The translations under genes and the position numbers were made by a program. From Candidatus Dependentiae bacterium (lineage in GTDB: Bacteria > Babelota > Babeliae > Babelales > RVW-14), in contig JAFEAY010000003.1 in the NCBI GenBank assembly GCA_018266175.1, positions 356,642-420,641 of the forward strand: DNA of 64,000 bases. Direction: 5' to 3'. The notes beneath the pieces were generated by a model. It had not been told where the DNA came from. It worked only from the letters and a program-made list of their open reading frames with translations, and made no database searches. This document shows positions 33,727 through 44,500 of the stretch, one piece after another. Position 1 is the first letter of the stretch. Each line of letters begins with the position of its first letter.

Positions 33727-36700
33727 TTATGCATCAACGTTTGCATAATCCAAGAAGCCTGTAACTACTTCAAGTGATGCACCTGGCATAATTTGGAGAT
33801 TCAAGTCGTCATCTGAATTTCCATTACCAAACGCAAAGCCTTCAGAAGCTGAAACAGCACCGTTGTTATACAAGAAGTTATTGTGATCGATACACAATGT
33901 TCCACGTGTCAGTCTCATACCCGCTACTGATGAAACAACCGAGCAACCATCAAAGAAGAGTCTCGATGTAGCATTTTGCAATGCAATCAGATCTCTGTCT
34001 GCGCTTGCTGGTGCGTAGCTAAATGTTAAGCCCTTATCAAAGACTAAGGTCGCATTACCATTAACCATTGAGTAACCGGTTGAGGTGTACACAAAGGCAG
34101 AGGTACCTGTGATAATATTCTCTTCAATAAAGCGCATCGATCCAACTGAGAAGATATAATCACTGGATAGATGCAAGGTGCTACCTTTGAATATGAGATG
34201 AGCATTTGGACCAACGCAATCCAAGTTGCTACCACGAAGGTTTGTAAGCGCAAGATCCTGAATAGTGAGATGACCTGGTTGTAGCAGATGAATATTCTTG
34301 TTTGCAAAATTCAAGACGTTGCCATCACCATAAAGCAATGTTTCACCAACAAATGTCCAGGTCTTGGTCAAGTCTTGACACTCACTCAGTTCAACTTTGG
34401 TGCAATTACCAAAGATAATTTGAGCGGTACCAAGCATTGGATCCTGCATGAGGTTTATTGCTTCATCATCAAAGTCACGCAATACCACATTTTCAAGTGT
34501 AACGGTTACGCCTGGCTGAATTCTGAATTGGTTTGATTGTTTACGTGCAAACTTGATTGCATGTCCAGAACCATTGATAGTGGTATCAACCGTCACCAAT
34601 AAGGTATGTGATGATGACAAGAAGATATCAAAGCTTAAGGTGTATGTTGGAGCTGTATCGATTTGAACGCCCCATGGTCCATGGTCGATGGTATCAAGCT
34701 GTGCATCAAGCCACACAATTGCCATACTGTTGTTTTTGCAGCAGTACAATAACGTATTGCTATTGTTCTTGGTTAAGAATAATAATGCATTACTGTTGTT
34801 CTTATTCAAGTACAACAATGTATTACTGTTATTCTTGCAGCATGAGATTAACGCATTACTGTTATTTTTTGCCAAGAATAAGAGTGTGTTACTGTTGTTT
34901 TTACAACATGAAATCAGTGCATTGCTATTGTTCTTGGTCAAGTACAGAAGCGCGTTACTATTATTTGTTGTCAAGAAAAGCAGCGAGTTACTGTTATTCT
35001 TACAACAAGAGATTAATGCGTTACTATTGTTCTTGGTTAAGAATAGAAGCGCATTGCTGTTGTTCGTTATGCCAAACAGCGCAGCGTTACTGTTGTTCTT
35101 GCAGCAGGCAATTAATGCATTACTGTTGTTCTTGGTCAAGTACAATAACGTATTACTGTTGTTTTTATCGCCTGCAAGAATTGCGTTACTGCTATTTTTG
35201 CAACAGAACAAGAGCGCATTACTCAAGTTCTTGGTGAGATACAAGATTGTATTACTGTTGTTCTTATCCCCAGCAAGAATTGCATTGCTGTTGTTGGTTA
35301 TGCCAAACAATGCAGCGTTACTGTTGTTCTTGCAGCAGGCGATTAATGCATTGCTATTATTCTTGGTCAAGAACAAGAGCGCGTTGCTGTTGTTGGTTAT
35401 GCCAAACAGCGCCGCGTTGCTATTGTTTTTGCAGCAGGCGATTAATGCATTGCTGTTATTCTTGGTCAAGAACAAGAGCGCGTTGCTGTTGTTGGTTATG
35501 CCAAACAGCGCCGCGTTACTGTTGTTTTTGCAGCAGGCGATTAATGCATTGCTGTTATTCTTGGTCAAGAACAGAAGCGCGTTGCTGTTGTTTGTTATGC
35601 CAAACAGCGCTGCGTTACTGTTGTTTTTGCAGCAGGCGATGAGTGCATTGCTGTTATTCTTGGTCAAGAACAAGAGCGCGTTGCTGTTGTTGGTTATGCC
35701 AAACAGCGCTGCGTTACTGTTGTTCTTGCAGCAGGCAATGAGTGCGTTGCTGTTATTTTTGGTTAAGAACAGAAGCGCGTTGCTGTTGTTATTAATAGCC
35801 GTAAAAACAGGGCCATTTGTATTTGTTGTTAACCACAACAAAGCATTACTCAAGTTTTTGCAACAATACAATGATGCGTTACTGTTGTTCTTGTCACCGG
35901 CCAGAAGCGCGTTGCTATTATTCTTGGTCAAGTACAAGAGCGCATTGCTATTGTTGTTGCAGCACGATAACAATGCATTACTGTTGTTCTTGTTCAAGGT
36001 TAAGAGCGCATCGCTGTTATTTCTAATAGCTGTGAAAACAGGACCATTTGTGTTGGTCGTTAACCACAAAAGAGCATTACTTATGTTCTTACAACAGAAC
36101 AATGATGCATTACTGTTGTTCTTGTCGCCAGCAAGAATTGCGTTGCTGTTGTTCTTAGTTAAGTACAAGATTGTGTTGCTATTGTTCTTATCACCGGCAA
36201 GCAGTGCGTTACTGTTGTTTTTGCAACATGAAATGAGCGCATTGCTGTTGTTCTTGGTGAGGTACAACATTGCATTGCTATGCGTTGTAAGCACTCGTTC
36301 TGTAACCACTTTGCGAATAACACCATTGTTAACATAAGCAATAAACTTTTGATTTGGATCAGCAGTCTTAATTGGTTGAATGCTATTTTCGTTTCCAAAA
36401 TCAAGCGTATCATACTCAAGCGCAAGATTATCAACGGTCATTGATGCTAAATCTGAAAGAGTTAAGGTCTTGTTCTGAGTAACAATAGTTGTTGGACCTT
36501 CAACATAAACACCACCAGTTGTCCAGGTGATGTCGCCATCCATTTCAACTTCAACTTGAGACAGTCGAAGCTGAGCTGTATCGTCTTCAAAAACAATACG
36601 CCCACTACCAAGTCCCTTGAGTTTTGCATCAGCAAGCGAAAGCGTTGCGCCTGATTTGATCCAAATAGATCCACCATTAGTTAAATCTACAAGATTTCCG

Positions 36701-37383
36701 TTACCGGTAATGCGGGAAACACCTGCAAAATACCAAATTCCAGTTACCGTCATTTTGCTGTTAAGCGCTAAATCATTAGCACCATCCCACAAAATTGTAT
36801 CGGGCCATGAAAGTGGTGCACCACCAAATGTTGTACGATATCCATTAAAGCGTACAGAACCAGAACCGGTAAATTTTACATCATCAGCAAATCCCAGGTC
36901 ATTTTCTAGAATTGCGGTACCGTTTCTCAACTTGATATTTTGATTGAGAGTATTAACAAGTGCAATCGTTAATGTTGTATTAAGATCTTGCAAACAGACA
37001 GCACCATTTAAACGCATAAAGCCAGAAAGACGGTTGTTCTGGTTACTTGCAATAACTCCCGCGTTGACTTCACTTGGATCGCCAAAATATGAGTCATTAC
37101 CATTCAAGAAGATTGTTCCGCCTCCAGAGGTTGTTTCAGTCAAATCAGTACAGTTCGCGTTAACGAAAAGTAGGCTTCCTAAAACGCTTCCTCCGTTACA
37201 CTCAAATATCGAACCGTTGTCGATAACGAGTTGACTTGGAATAATCTTAATCTTGGATGATAAACCAACAACTTTTATTGAACTTGATTTATCACCAAAA
37301 TCTATGGATGTTGCTGCGTATGCAGCAAATCCTTGCAGTATGCATAAAATGAGCGCACCAGCAAATTTGATGCGTATGTTCAT
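33727..37383 (-). CDS. Secreted beta-helix protein with about 48 eleven-residue NNSNALL repeats
   Basis: 1218 residues with a signal peptide (cleavage near AAYAATS). Residues 24-360 form a predicted beta-helix paralogous to the next two large genes (shared blocks such as GNDSYF, FTGSGSV, GGAPLSWPDTILW, TTGGVYVEGPTT). Residues about 367-894 are 48 tandem units of NNSNALLxxxK, 15 of them ending in CCK or CCN. The rest (895-1218) is a second beta-helix-like domain with DFDDEAINL and FVGETLLYGDGNVL. There is no C-terminal barrel, so it is not a classical autotransporter. Regular Asn and Cys positions suggest a solenoid with Asn ladders and disulfides, probably on the surface (inference). AAGGAGATG precedes the ATG. 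Confidence 0.82.
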   Translation of the reverse strand: MNIRIKFAGALILCILQGFAAYAATSIDFGDKSSSIKVVGLSSKIKIIPSQLVIDNGSIFECNGGSVLGSLLFVNANCTDLTETTSGGGTIFLNGNDSYFGDPSEVNAGVIASNQNNRLSGFMRLNGAVCLQDLNTTLTIALVNTLNQNIKLRNGTAILENDLGFADDVKFTGSGSVRFNGYRTTFGGAPLSWPDTILWDGANDLALNSKMTVTGIWYFAGVSRITGNGNLVDLTNGGSIWIKSGATLSLADAKLKGLGSGRIVFEDDTAQLRLSQVEVEMDGDITWTTGGVYVEGPTTIVTQNKTLTLSDLASMTVDNLALEYDTLDFGNENSIQPIKTADPNQKFIAYVNNGVIRKVVTERVLTTHSNAMLYLTKNNSNALISCCKNNSNALLAGDKNNSNTILYLTKNNSNAILAGDKNNSNASLFCCKNISNALLWLTTNTNGPVFTAIRNNSDALLTLNKNNSNALLSCCNNNSNALLYLTKNNSNALLAGDKNNSNASLYCCKNLSNALLWLTTNTNGPVFTAINNNSNALLFLTKNNSNALIACCKNNSNAALFGITNNSNALLFLTKNNSNALIACCKNNSNAALFGITNNSNALLFLTKNNSNALIACCKNNSNAALFGITNNSNALLFLTKNNSNALIACCKNNSNAALFGITNNSNALLFLTKNNSNALIACCKNNSNAALFGITNNSNAILAGDKNNSNTILYLTKNLSNALLFCCKNSSNAILAGDKNNSNTLLYLTKNNSNALIACCKNNSNAALFGITNNSNALLFLTKNNSNALISCCKNNSNSLLFLTTNNSNALLYLTKNNSNALISCCKNNSNTLLFLAKNNSNALISCCKNNSNTLLYLNKNNSNALLFLTKNNSNTLLYCCKNNSMAIVWLDAQLDTIDHGPWGVQIDTAPTYTLSFDIFLSSSHTLLVTVDTTINGSGHAIKFARKQSNQFRIQPGVTVTLENVVLRDFDDEAINLMQDPMLGTAQIIFGNCTKVELSECQDLTKTWTFVGETLLYGDGNVLNFANKNIHLLQPGHLTIQDLALTNLRGSNLDCVGPNAHLIFKGSTLHLSSDYIFSVGSMRFIEENIITGTSAFVYTSTGYSMVNGNATLVFDKGLTFSYAPASADRDLIALQNATSRLFFDGCSVVSSVAGMRLTRGTLCIDHNNFLYNNGAVSASEGFAFGNGNSDDDLNLQIMPGASLEVVTGFLDYANVDA
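34705..36285. repeat. 33-base tandem repeat array with a five-copy 99-base higher-order block
   Basis: The array contains about 48 units of 33 bases, each encoding NNSNALLxxxK or a close variant. Between 35296 and 35790 five near-identical 99-base blocks encode the triad LFLTK/IACCK/FGIT, which points to recent unequal exchange or slippage. All units keep the reading frame. Most variation falls in the last four to five residues of each unit. Confidence 0.93.
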
Positions 37384-37446
37384 AACATCTCCTTCTTCGC
37401 TTCACGATACAATCGTGATTTCTTCACTACTTAACAACCCACCCCA

Positions 37447-39516
37447 TTAATTTACGTTATTGTAAACCAACTTTCCTGAAAGCAACTGTAAGCTTGCTGC
37501 TGGAACAATCTTAATTTGAAGATCGTTGATTGCTACTCCATCACCAAAAACTATTGCTTGCGAATCACTCACTCCACCTGGATTCTGCAAAAAGCTCTTA
37601 CGGTCAACGGTTAACGTTCCCTTACGCAAACGCATGCCAGTTGATGTTGTTGCAAGTGTTGCACCATTTAAAAAGAGCTCTGCTGATGGATCTTGCATAT
37701 CAAATAAGTCCTTACTTGCAATAGATGGTGCGTATCTAAATGTTGTTCCAGGGCGAAGTCTCATACTGCTTTTTCGTTTGAGATTACTTACTTGGCTTGA
37801 TGTGTAATGGAAAGTGAATGTTCCTGATAAGTCTAAGTCGCCATTAATATCAAAACTACCTGTACTAAACGTGAAATCATTATCAAGGAACAAGTTTACT
37901 CGTCCATCAAAAACGATTTTAGACGCATTGGTATCGCAACGAATTTTATTCGAAGCAAGGCCCTTAATGGTGATATCTCGAATGGTTAATTGAGCACCGT
38001 TGGTTACAAAAATTCGACCGTTGGGCCCAAGTGTCAAAGTACGACTAACACCATCAAGAATACTGTCGCCTTTAAACGTCCACGTATAGTTGAGATCGCT
38101 GGTGAAAATTTCCATGGTTACACGATCACCAAACAACATCTTGGAAGCTGAGTTACCAAAGCTTACGTCTGTTGAAGCAAGATCACGCAAGACAATATTT
38201 TTGAATTCCAAAATTTGGTTTGGATCAATAATAACAATCTCACCCTCAATTGCAGGATCAATACGTGTAAAGTAAGCGATATGAGTATTTCCATTCAGAC
38301 ACAAGCTTGAGTTTACGTTCAAGCGATTGTCTGGAGAAATCAGAAGATATCGAGCAAGTGTGAGTGTTACTGATGAATCGAAAGTAACAACACCAAGAAT
38401 ATCAACGCGAGGTCGAACAATCGTGCCGTTGTTTAAAAATTTAATATGAACATTATTCGGATCATCAATAGGTTTTGGTTGAATGTTTGCTTTATCAGCA
38501 AATTCAAGCGGCTCATATGAAAGAGGACAACCATCAACCGTTAGTGAAGCGGCACTATCAAATCTCAAAATCTTATCTTTTACAATAACACGAGATGCAC
38601 CACTCACATAAATGCCACCACGCGTCATGGTCACATCACGATCCATCTCTATTTCACAGGAAGACATGCGTAGCTGTGAGGTATTATTTTCAAAAACAAA
38701 GAACCCAGATCCAAAACCCTTAATCTTTAGACCATTAAGATCGAGTGTTGTATTTTTTCTAATCCAGATTGTTCCACCATGTGAGAAATCAAGCGTGTTA
38801 CCGTGTCCATTGAAGTTTGAGTTTCCTTGAAAAATCCACTGACCTTTAATGCGAATATCACTATTCAACATAATATCGCCTGCATCTTTCCAGAGCAGTG
38901 TATCGGTCCAGGTTAATGACTTTCCACCTAAGATCAGTTGGTTACCATTCAAAACAATGGTTCCGGAACCGGTAAAGGTAACGTCATCACCAAGCTTCAG
39001 CGTATTTGCAAGACCCAACGTTCCTCGATTCAAAATAACGTTTTGATTGAGAGAGCTTTGAATTGCAATTGAAAGTGTTGATGTTTGATCGTGCAAAATA
39101 ATTGCATTTGAACTTTGAAAGGTTGGCTGCCCTTCTAAACGATTGCGAGTACCGCGTACAACAATTCTTTGAGCAACTAAACCGGGCTCAGAACGAAAAA
39201 CGGCATCGTTACCGTTCATCGAAATTTCAGAAACAGCATCAAAGTCGCCATCGGCAGTCAAACCAATTTCAGCAACATCGTTAACGAAAACGCCATCACT
39301 AAAAACAAGTTTATTTCCTTTGATAACACTAACAGGTTCTTTTTTAACCGTTCCTTCTGAAATGCTCATGCTGGTGCCCAACACGTTGAGTGTTGCAGCA
39401 GTTCCAACAATTTCAATAGCAGAGTCTTTTGCACCAAAATTAACTGATGCCTGCGTCATTGGCATCACTAAACAGAAGATTAAAACATGGCTTAGCAGAG
39501 CCCTTCTTATTTTCAT
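37447..39516 (-). CDS. Secreted beta-helix protein, paralogue without repeats
   Basis: This 689-residue protein has a signal peptide (cleavage near TQASVNF) followed by strands predicted to stack as a right-handed beta-helix. The same block order occurs as in the two neighbouring paralogues: GNDAVF, NRLEGQPTF, DVTFTGSGTIVLNGN, GGKSLTWTDTLLW and MTRGGIYVSGASR. It lacks the 11-residue array, as if the repeat protein were this architecture with an insertion. The C-terminal part carries RGT/RKGTLTVDRKSFLQ, as in the repeat protein. AAGGAG is 5 bases before the ATG at 39516; a GTG at 39522 overlaps that site and is unlikely. The role is unknown, possibly surface adhesion or a coat. Confidence 0.8.
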   Translation of the reverse strand: MKIRRALLSHVLIFCLVMPMTQASVNFGAKDSAIEIVGTAATLNVLGTSMSISEGTVKKEPVSVIKGNKLVFSDGVFVNDVAEIGLTADGDFDAVSEISMNGNDAVFRSEPGLVAQRIVVRGTRNRLEGQPTFQSSNAIILHDQTSTLSIAIQSSLNQNVILNRGTLGLANTLKLGDDVTFTGSGTIVLNGNQLILGGKSLTWTDTLLWKDAGDIMLNSDIRIKGQWIFQGNSNFNGHGNTLDFSHGGTIWIRKNTTLDLNGLKIKGFGSGFFVFENNTSQLRMSSCEIEMDRDVTMTRGGIYVSGASRVIVKDKILRFDSAASLTVDGCPLSYEPLEFADKANIQPKPIDDPNNVHIKFLNNGTIVRPRVDILGVVTFDSSVTLTLARYLLISPDNRLNVNSSLCLNGNTHIAYFTRIDPAIEGEIVIIDPNQILEFKNIVLRDLASTDVSFGNSASKMLFGDRVTMEIFTSDLNYTWTFKGDSILDGVSRTLTLGPNGRIFVTNGAQLTIRDITIKGLASNKIRCDTNASKIVFDGRVNLFLDNDFTFSTGSFDINGDLDLSGTFTFHYTSSQVSNLKRKSSMRLRPGTTFRYAPSIASKDLFDMQDPSAELFLNGATLATTSTGMRLRKGTLTVDRKSFLQNPGGVSDSQAIVFGDGVAINDLQIKIVPAASLQLLSGKLVYNNVN

Positions 39517-39622
39517 TCCCACTCCTTTAACAGGTCTTGCTCATTCAAAGCACTTTGTGTACATCAAATTTCCCTTTTTGTGACTCCCTTGCCTTTACCA
39601 AGACCCCCTTCAATAAATGGTT

Positions 39623-41548
39623 CTACTTAAAGGTAAAGCCAAAAGTAACATGCGCGTTAAATGTTTTTGGCACGTTCATGCCAGCAAAGGTGTACAGTAA
39701 TCCTGCAACCAAGCGCGTGTTGCGATCGTATTGATAGCTGTAGTCAAGTCCGGCGGTGTGTTCTATTTGTTGAGTATTTTCAGTAAAGACTAATGGATTC
39801 CATTCTTCTGTGTTGATACCATGAACACTGTCGGAGGATTTAAAGCGGAAGTAGTAGTAAGCGTCTAAGAAGCCGCGCTGAGACAAAAAGCGTTCGATGA
39901 TATTACCGATGCGCATTTGCATTTCAAAACCGGTTGTCAGTTTGAGCGTGGTGACGTTGTCACCGAAGTTTTTGAGCGTGGTATCGAAAGTATTAAAAAC
40001 TTCTCCCTTAGCAGAATTCGCTGCAATTAGAACACGATCATCAAATGCAAAAAGCCCTTTTTCTACATCCGATACTTTTTTATCTCCGCCTGTAATTTCT
40101 GCTGGATTTACTATTCTCTTTGGTACTCGTTTTTCAACATGTGCAGGTGCACCAAAAAGAGCTTGTAAGAAAAGATGTGGATTCAAGAATTGACGATATG
40201 AAAAAAGAACTGAGCTGAAAAATGCAAATTCGGTATGCCCATCGTTGCCCAGTGCAGGGCTCCACAACTTACGCGTTGTACTTTCTTTTGCAAAAGGAAT
40301 TTGAACCTTGGCACCAACCACCATTTTATCAAAATATGATGAGTTGATTTTTGCATGCATGAATAAAGTCACATCTCCAAGACCCATCGCGCTGCCACCA
40401 AGTTCTTCAATGCCCTTGGCTTTAAAAAGATCTTTTATGAAAAGATCGGTATCTTGACCGTAGCGGCGCATGAAAGCGTTGGGGGAAATATCACCAGCAC
40501 CAGCACCAGCATCAACAAGACCCTGTATCAAAAATGGATTAGCATTATCTTTAAATGCTTTCTCAGATAAATCAATATGAGCTCGTAAGCGATTTTTGCG
40601 GTAGACCAAAGGAAGCTGAACGCCAATAGCAAGATCGTTTCTAAACGCATAGCGTGCAAGATCAAAACGCACTGAGTACTCTTCTGCTTTACCCAAAAAT
40701 TGAATTTGTTCATCAGCAAGATATTTCAAATACTGGCTTGGAGCTTGATTTGCTGCATCAGCAAATTCTTTGTGAGTTAATGAACCCTCGCTCACCAACT
40801 TACTTGCAAGCAAGACATCTTTAACTCGAATTGGTTGTTCACCAAATTCAAGAATAGTCAGATCACGATTAACACCTGATGAATCGTAAGCGTCGGTTGC
40901 ATAGTTATAACTGACCGTGGTATTGAAAATGCCGCGGTTTTCAAAAAACGCTGCTGCCACTGGCCAAGCAGGAATTTTGTATAAATCGGCATATTTTCCT
41001 GCAGCGCGGTCATGACCACGTTTTTCAGCTTGCAGATGTTCCCATTGTCCCAAAAGCAGGCGGCGATTGCTGCGCTGCTCTTTTACATTGATCAAATGAT
41101 CTTTGTGTCGTTTTTCTATGGTGTGCTTAATCTTTGCAGTGCGTTCTTGTCGACGCGCACGGCGTGCCTTGCGCTCTTCTTCTTTACGCATACGGCGATC
41201 TTCATGAGCCCATGCGTTGTGCTCTTTTTCTTCAGCTTTCTTAAGCGCTTTTTCTTGACGTGCACGCTCACGATCGCTTCCAAAAGAGTCAACTCCTCGT
41301 CGAGACTTTTGAAAAGCCTCAACATCTTGTTCTATTGCTTTACTCTTTTTTTTCTGAACAGAAGGTCTTGACTCCTGTTGTTGTAAATCACTTACATATT
41401 CCTGCTCTGCTTGCGCAACCAGGGTTATTTCTTCATCAGAGAGCTCTTGCTCAAATGATCCCAATGGCTCGTCATATTCATGGCCGGCAACCAATGTTCC
41501 GCTTATAAGCAGAGCAGCCACGCTGACTTTCAACACGATTCTTTTCAT
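39623..41548 (-). CDS. Outer-membrane beta-barrel candidate with coiled-coil N-terminus
   Basis: This 641-residue protein has a signal peptide (cleavage near TLVAGHE). A highly charged helical region (about 40-165, Lys/Arg/Glu-rich, coiled-coil-like) precedes a C-terminal two thirds of alternating amphipathic strands (for example EFAFFSSVLFSYRQFLNPHL, DAYYYFRFKSSD, TRLVAGLLYTFAGMN). It ends with HVTFGFTFK, close to an outer-membrane insertion signal but with a final Lys. It starts 14 bases after the 1317-residue beta-helix gene and lies between paralogues of that family. A role in anchoring or exporting them is possible but unproven. Confidence 0.75.
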   Translation of the reverse strand: MKRIVLKVSVAALLISGTLVAGHEYDEPLGSFEQELSDEEITLVAQAEQEYVSDLQQQESRPSVQKKKSKAIEQDVEAFQKSRRGVDSFGSDRERARQEKALKKAEEKEHNAWAHEDRRMRKEEERKARRARRQERTAKIKHTIEKRHKDHLINVKEQRSNRRLLLGQWEHLQAEKRGHDRAAGKYADLYKIPAWPVAAAFFENRGIFNTTVSYNYATDAYDSSGVNRDLTILEFGEQPIRVKDVLLASKLVSEGSLTHKEFADAANQAPSQYLKYLADEQIQFLGKAEEYSVRFDLARYAFRNDLAIGVQLPLVYRKNRLRAHIDLSEKAFKDNANPFLIQGLVDAGAGAGDISPNAFMRRYGQDTDLFIKDLFKAKGIEELGGSAMGLGDVTLFMHAKINSSYFDKMVVGAKVQIPFAKESTTRKLWSPALGNDGHTEFAFFSSVLFSYRQFLNPHLFLQALFGAPAHVEKRVPKRIVNPAEITGGDKKVSDVEKGLFAFDDRVLIAANSAKGEVFNTFDTTLKNFGDNVTTLKLTTGFEMQMRIGNIIERFLSQRGFLDAYYYFRFKSSDSVHGINTEEWNPLVFTENTQQIEHTAGLDYSYQYDRNTRLVAGLLYTFAGMNVPKTFNAHVTFGFTFK

Positions 41549-41562
41549 AACATCATCCTCTT

Positions 41563-44500
41563 TTAGCTACGTGTACCATCTGGCTTAATGACAAAACTCT
41601 TGCCGCTAGCATCGCGCCCGCTAACGATAACAGAAGGCACTTGACCAGATTCTCCAAGAATGACATCTCCATCTTTCAGCGGCACACTGATACCAAGAAC
41701 AGTTCTCAATATTTTTGTTGTTCCTGATGCATTAAGAAAGAGTGTACTGTCTTTTAGAGTTGGAGATTGTTGAACAAACAACTCACACAACTCTTCACTG
41801 GTAAGTTGTTTATCATAAGAAAAAACATCTTCAACCGTACGAATATTGAAGCGACCGGTAAAGCCTCTGTAGGTACCACCAGTTTGTGATGCTGGACGTC
41901 CAACAAATTCAACTAAGCCTGATCCTGCAATTTGACCATTAACCGCACGCCATGTAAAAGTATGGCCTGTTCCAACTATAGAAGTTGTAGGGTTTAATAA
42001 ATCAGGGTCAACTGCGTTGAGTCCGAGACGGAACATTCCATCATTAAAGAAGGAACCACCGTTACCAAAACTCAAGATTTGCAAGTTACCACGTTTGAGT
42101 GTCGATTGAGGATTTGGTCCAAGAACAGCAGGGCCTTGAGCATTAATTTCAAGAACACCTTTTCTGCCAATGAATAAGCGACCACAATCTTCAAAGACAA
42201 GTGCTTCGGTTCCACCATGGAAACCAAGTCGTGCGGGACCGCCACCAATCACACCGCTTTCATCATCAATTCGTACTTCGCTGCAACCATTAACACAGAA
42301 CTTGATGTCATCTTGTTTGACATCGTTTCCAATGGCAAGAAGTGATGGCTTATTAAGCACAAGCTTTGATGCATTAAAGAATCCAATAAAGCCAATTCCG
42401 CCTATTTGTGCGGTAGCACCATGTTCAAGTGTTAAAAGAGCGCCATTATCAAAGATGAGCCGTGGTCGCTGAAGAATTGTTTGATCTTGGAATACCCTTG
42501 TAGGAATTACTCCATCATCACCTTTAAGAATTGAGCAGTCTGGTTTTCCGACAGGAATAATCTCTGCTTGCACCGTTCCACCAAAAGTGAAGCCCGCACC
42601 ATCAGCAAAAATTACCTCCCCGGCACCTTCAAAACGCAATTCACATCCCTCAGGCAATCCCAAACTCGCATCTTTAGGAAGATGAATGGTAGGTATTATT
42701 GCTTGGTCACCACTGTTTTCAAACTCAATAGTAAGTTCACTGTTCTTTTCAAAACAGAAGCCCTCACTCAAAACCATGTTATGCGTTACCTTAAGCCTGT
42801 TGTCTTTACCTCGAATATTCATAAAGTGGCTTGGGCCAAACGTAACATTTTGCGTCCCTTGATTAACAAAAGAGTTTCCTTCAAGCGTAATATTTGTAGG
42901 AGCTGTACCAAGGGTAAAGTTAGTTATGCCACCATTGCGAAGGCGCACATTACCAACAACACTCGATGAGGCATCAAATGTTGCATTTTCATACGTTTGA
43001 TCAAAACTTGCTGGAATATTTGGGCAAGCAACAACTGTATTGCGTGGAGTTTGTTTTTGTTGTTTTCCTGCAGGCTTACGAATATCAACATGATCTGCTG
43101 TTTCATGATCATCTGGGAGCTTAAGCGCTTGGTCATCTACATTTGATGCTTCGCTCTTAAGGGTCTGTTCAAGCAACTCATCAAGTTCACGTTTTTTTCG
43201 ACGACCATTTTGTTTCTTTTTACCAAGAGGTCGAAGATTTTCAGCGGTTAACTGATCGAGTATCGCTTGTTCATTTTCCTGGAACATCTCTCGTTCACGT
43301 TCGCGAGCAAGATGAAGAGCTGTTACCGGAACTTTACCATAAAATGCTCTGTTCAGCGGCGAACGAATGAAGCTTGGGTCAATCTTCTGACCAAATAACT
43401 CAATTGCTTCAAGCCTAAATTCGGTCGAAGACTGCTTAATTGGGTTATCCAAAATTTCAAGTCGTTTACAATTGATCAGCGATTGATCATCTACAATAAA
43501 GGCATTTCCATGTATGTTACGCACCGAGATTGATAGATCATCAAAGAAGACGCCTGCAACTCCCAATTCAGAAGTAACAAACAAACCTGGATTTCCAGAT
43601 AAGACCACTAATGGGTTGCCCGAGGTAACACCAGGTCTTTCAACAACTGGATCAGTGAATGCACTCTTAATATGTAACGCATTGCATGGGCAATCGCCAA
43701 AGAGTATTGATCCTGAAATTCTCAAACTATCTTTGAGAAGAACCATGTCGTTATCGACTGTTTCTACAACAAAGTTCATGTCGGTATCAACATCAATATC
43801 AACAGCCGCTTCACCACTTAAAGCTATTGCTCCTGCAATTTCTGAATCAAGATGAGTGATTGCACCAAGACCATTAAGCTCCACTGATTGAAGAAGCAAG
43901 GTATTATCTTGCAAATCAAGCAATGTTGCTAATGCTGGATTAATCGATCTGAAGGAAATTTTCTTACGTCCTGAGAGGCCTCGTAAGGTGAAAATGTTAA
44001 ATCCTGTCTCATCAACTAATTTAATAAAGTTTGTTGAGAAGGTAACGTTTTCACTAAATTCCCAGGCAACAGAGTGTTCAATGTTAACACGAGCACCTGT
44101 TCTGAAATCGAAAGTTGTATCGTTAATGCGAGAGAAATTAATATTTCTCAGACAGAGCGTTACATTTTCTGAAATAATAAATTGTGGTTTCTTGGTATTT
44201 GCAAAGTAAATGGTTTGACCACATCCATCAAGGCAGATGTTTGCATCAATTCTAATAACCTGATTACATGCAACAAATATGCTATTATTTAATGTCACTG
44301 TTGTGGTAATTGGACCAGAGAAAAGACAGCTATCACTACCAAGGACTGCAACTAATGATTTATCTGCGATTTCTTTAATAGTTCCTGTTCCAAGCAACTC
44401 CAATGTTCCACCGGAAATATTGGCAAGAACGTTTGAGTTATTCCAAATATGGCTAATAAATACTGGTAACGGCGGACGTAAAGCACCCAAAGCACCGCAA

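Noticed and set aside
34705-36285. CRISPR-like regular repeats
   Set aside because: Units are contiguous 33-mers with no spacers, are translated in frame, and no cas genes are near.
34688-36337. Long plus-strand open frame (549 codons) opposite the repeat array
   Set aside because: It is the mirror of the 33-base units; the minus frame has a signal peptide, flanking paralogous domains and a ribosome-binding site, the plus frame has none.
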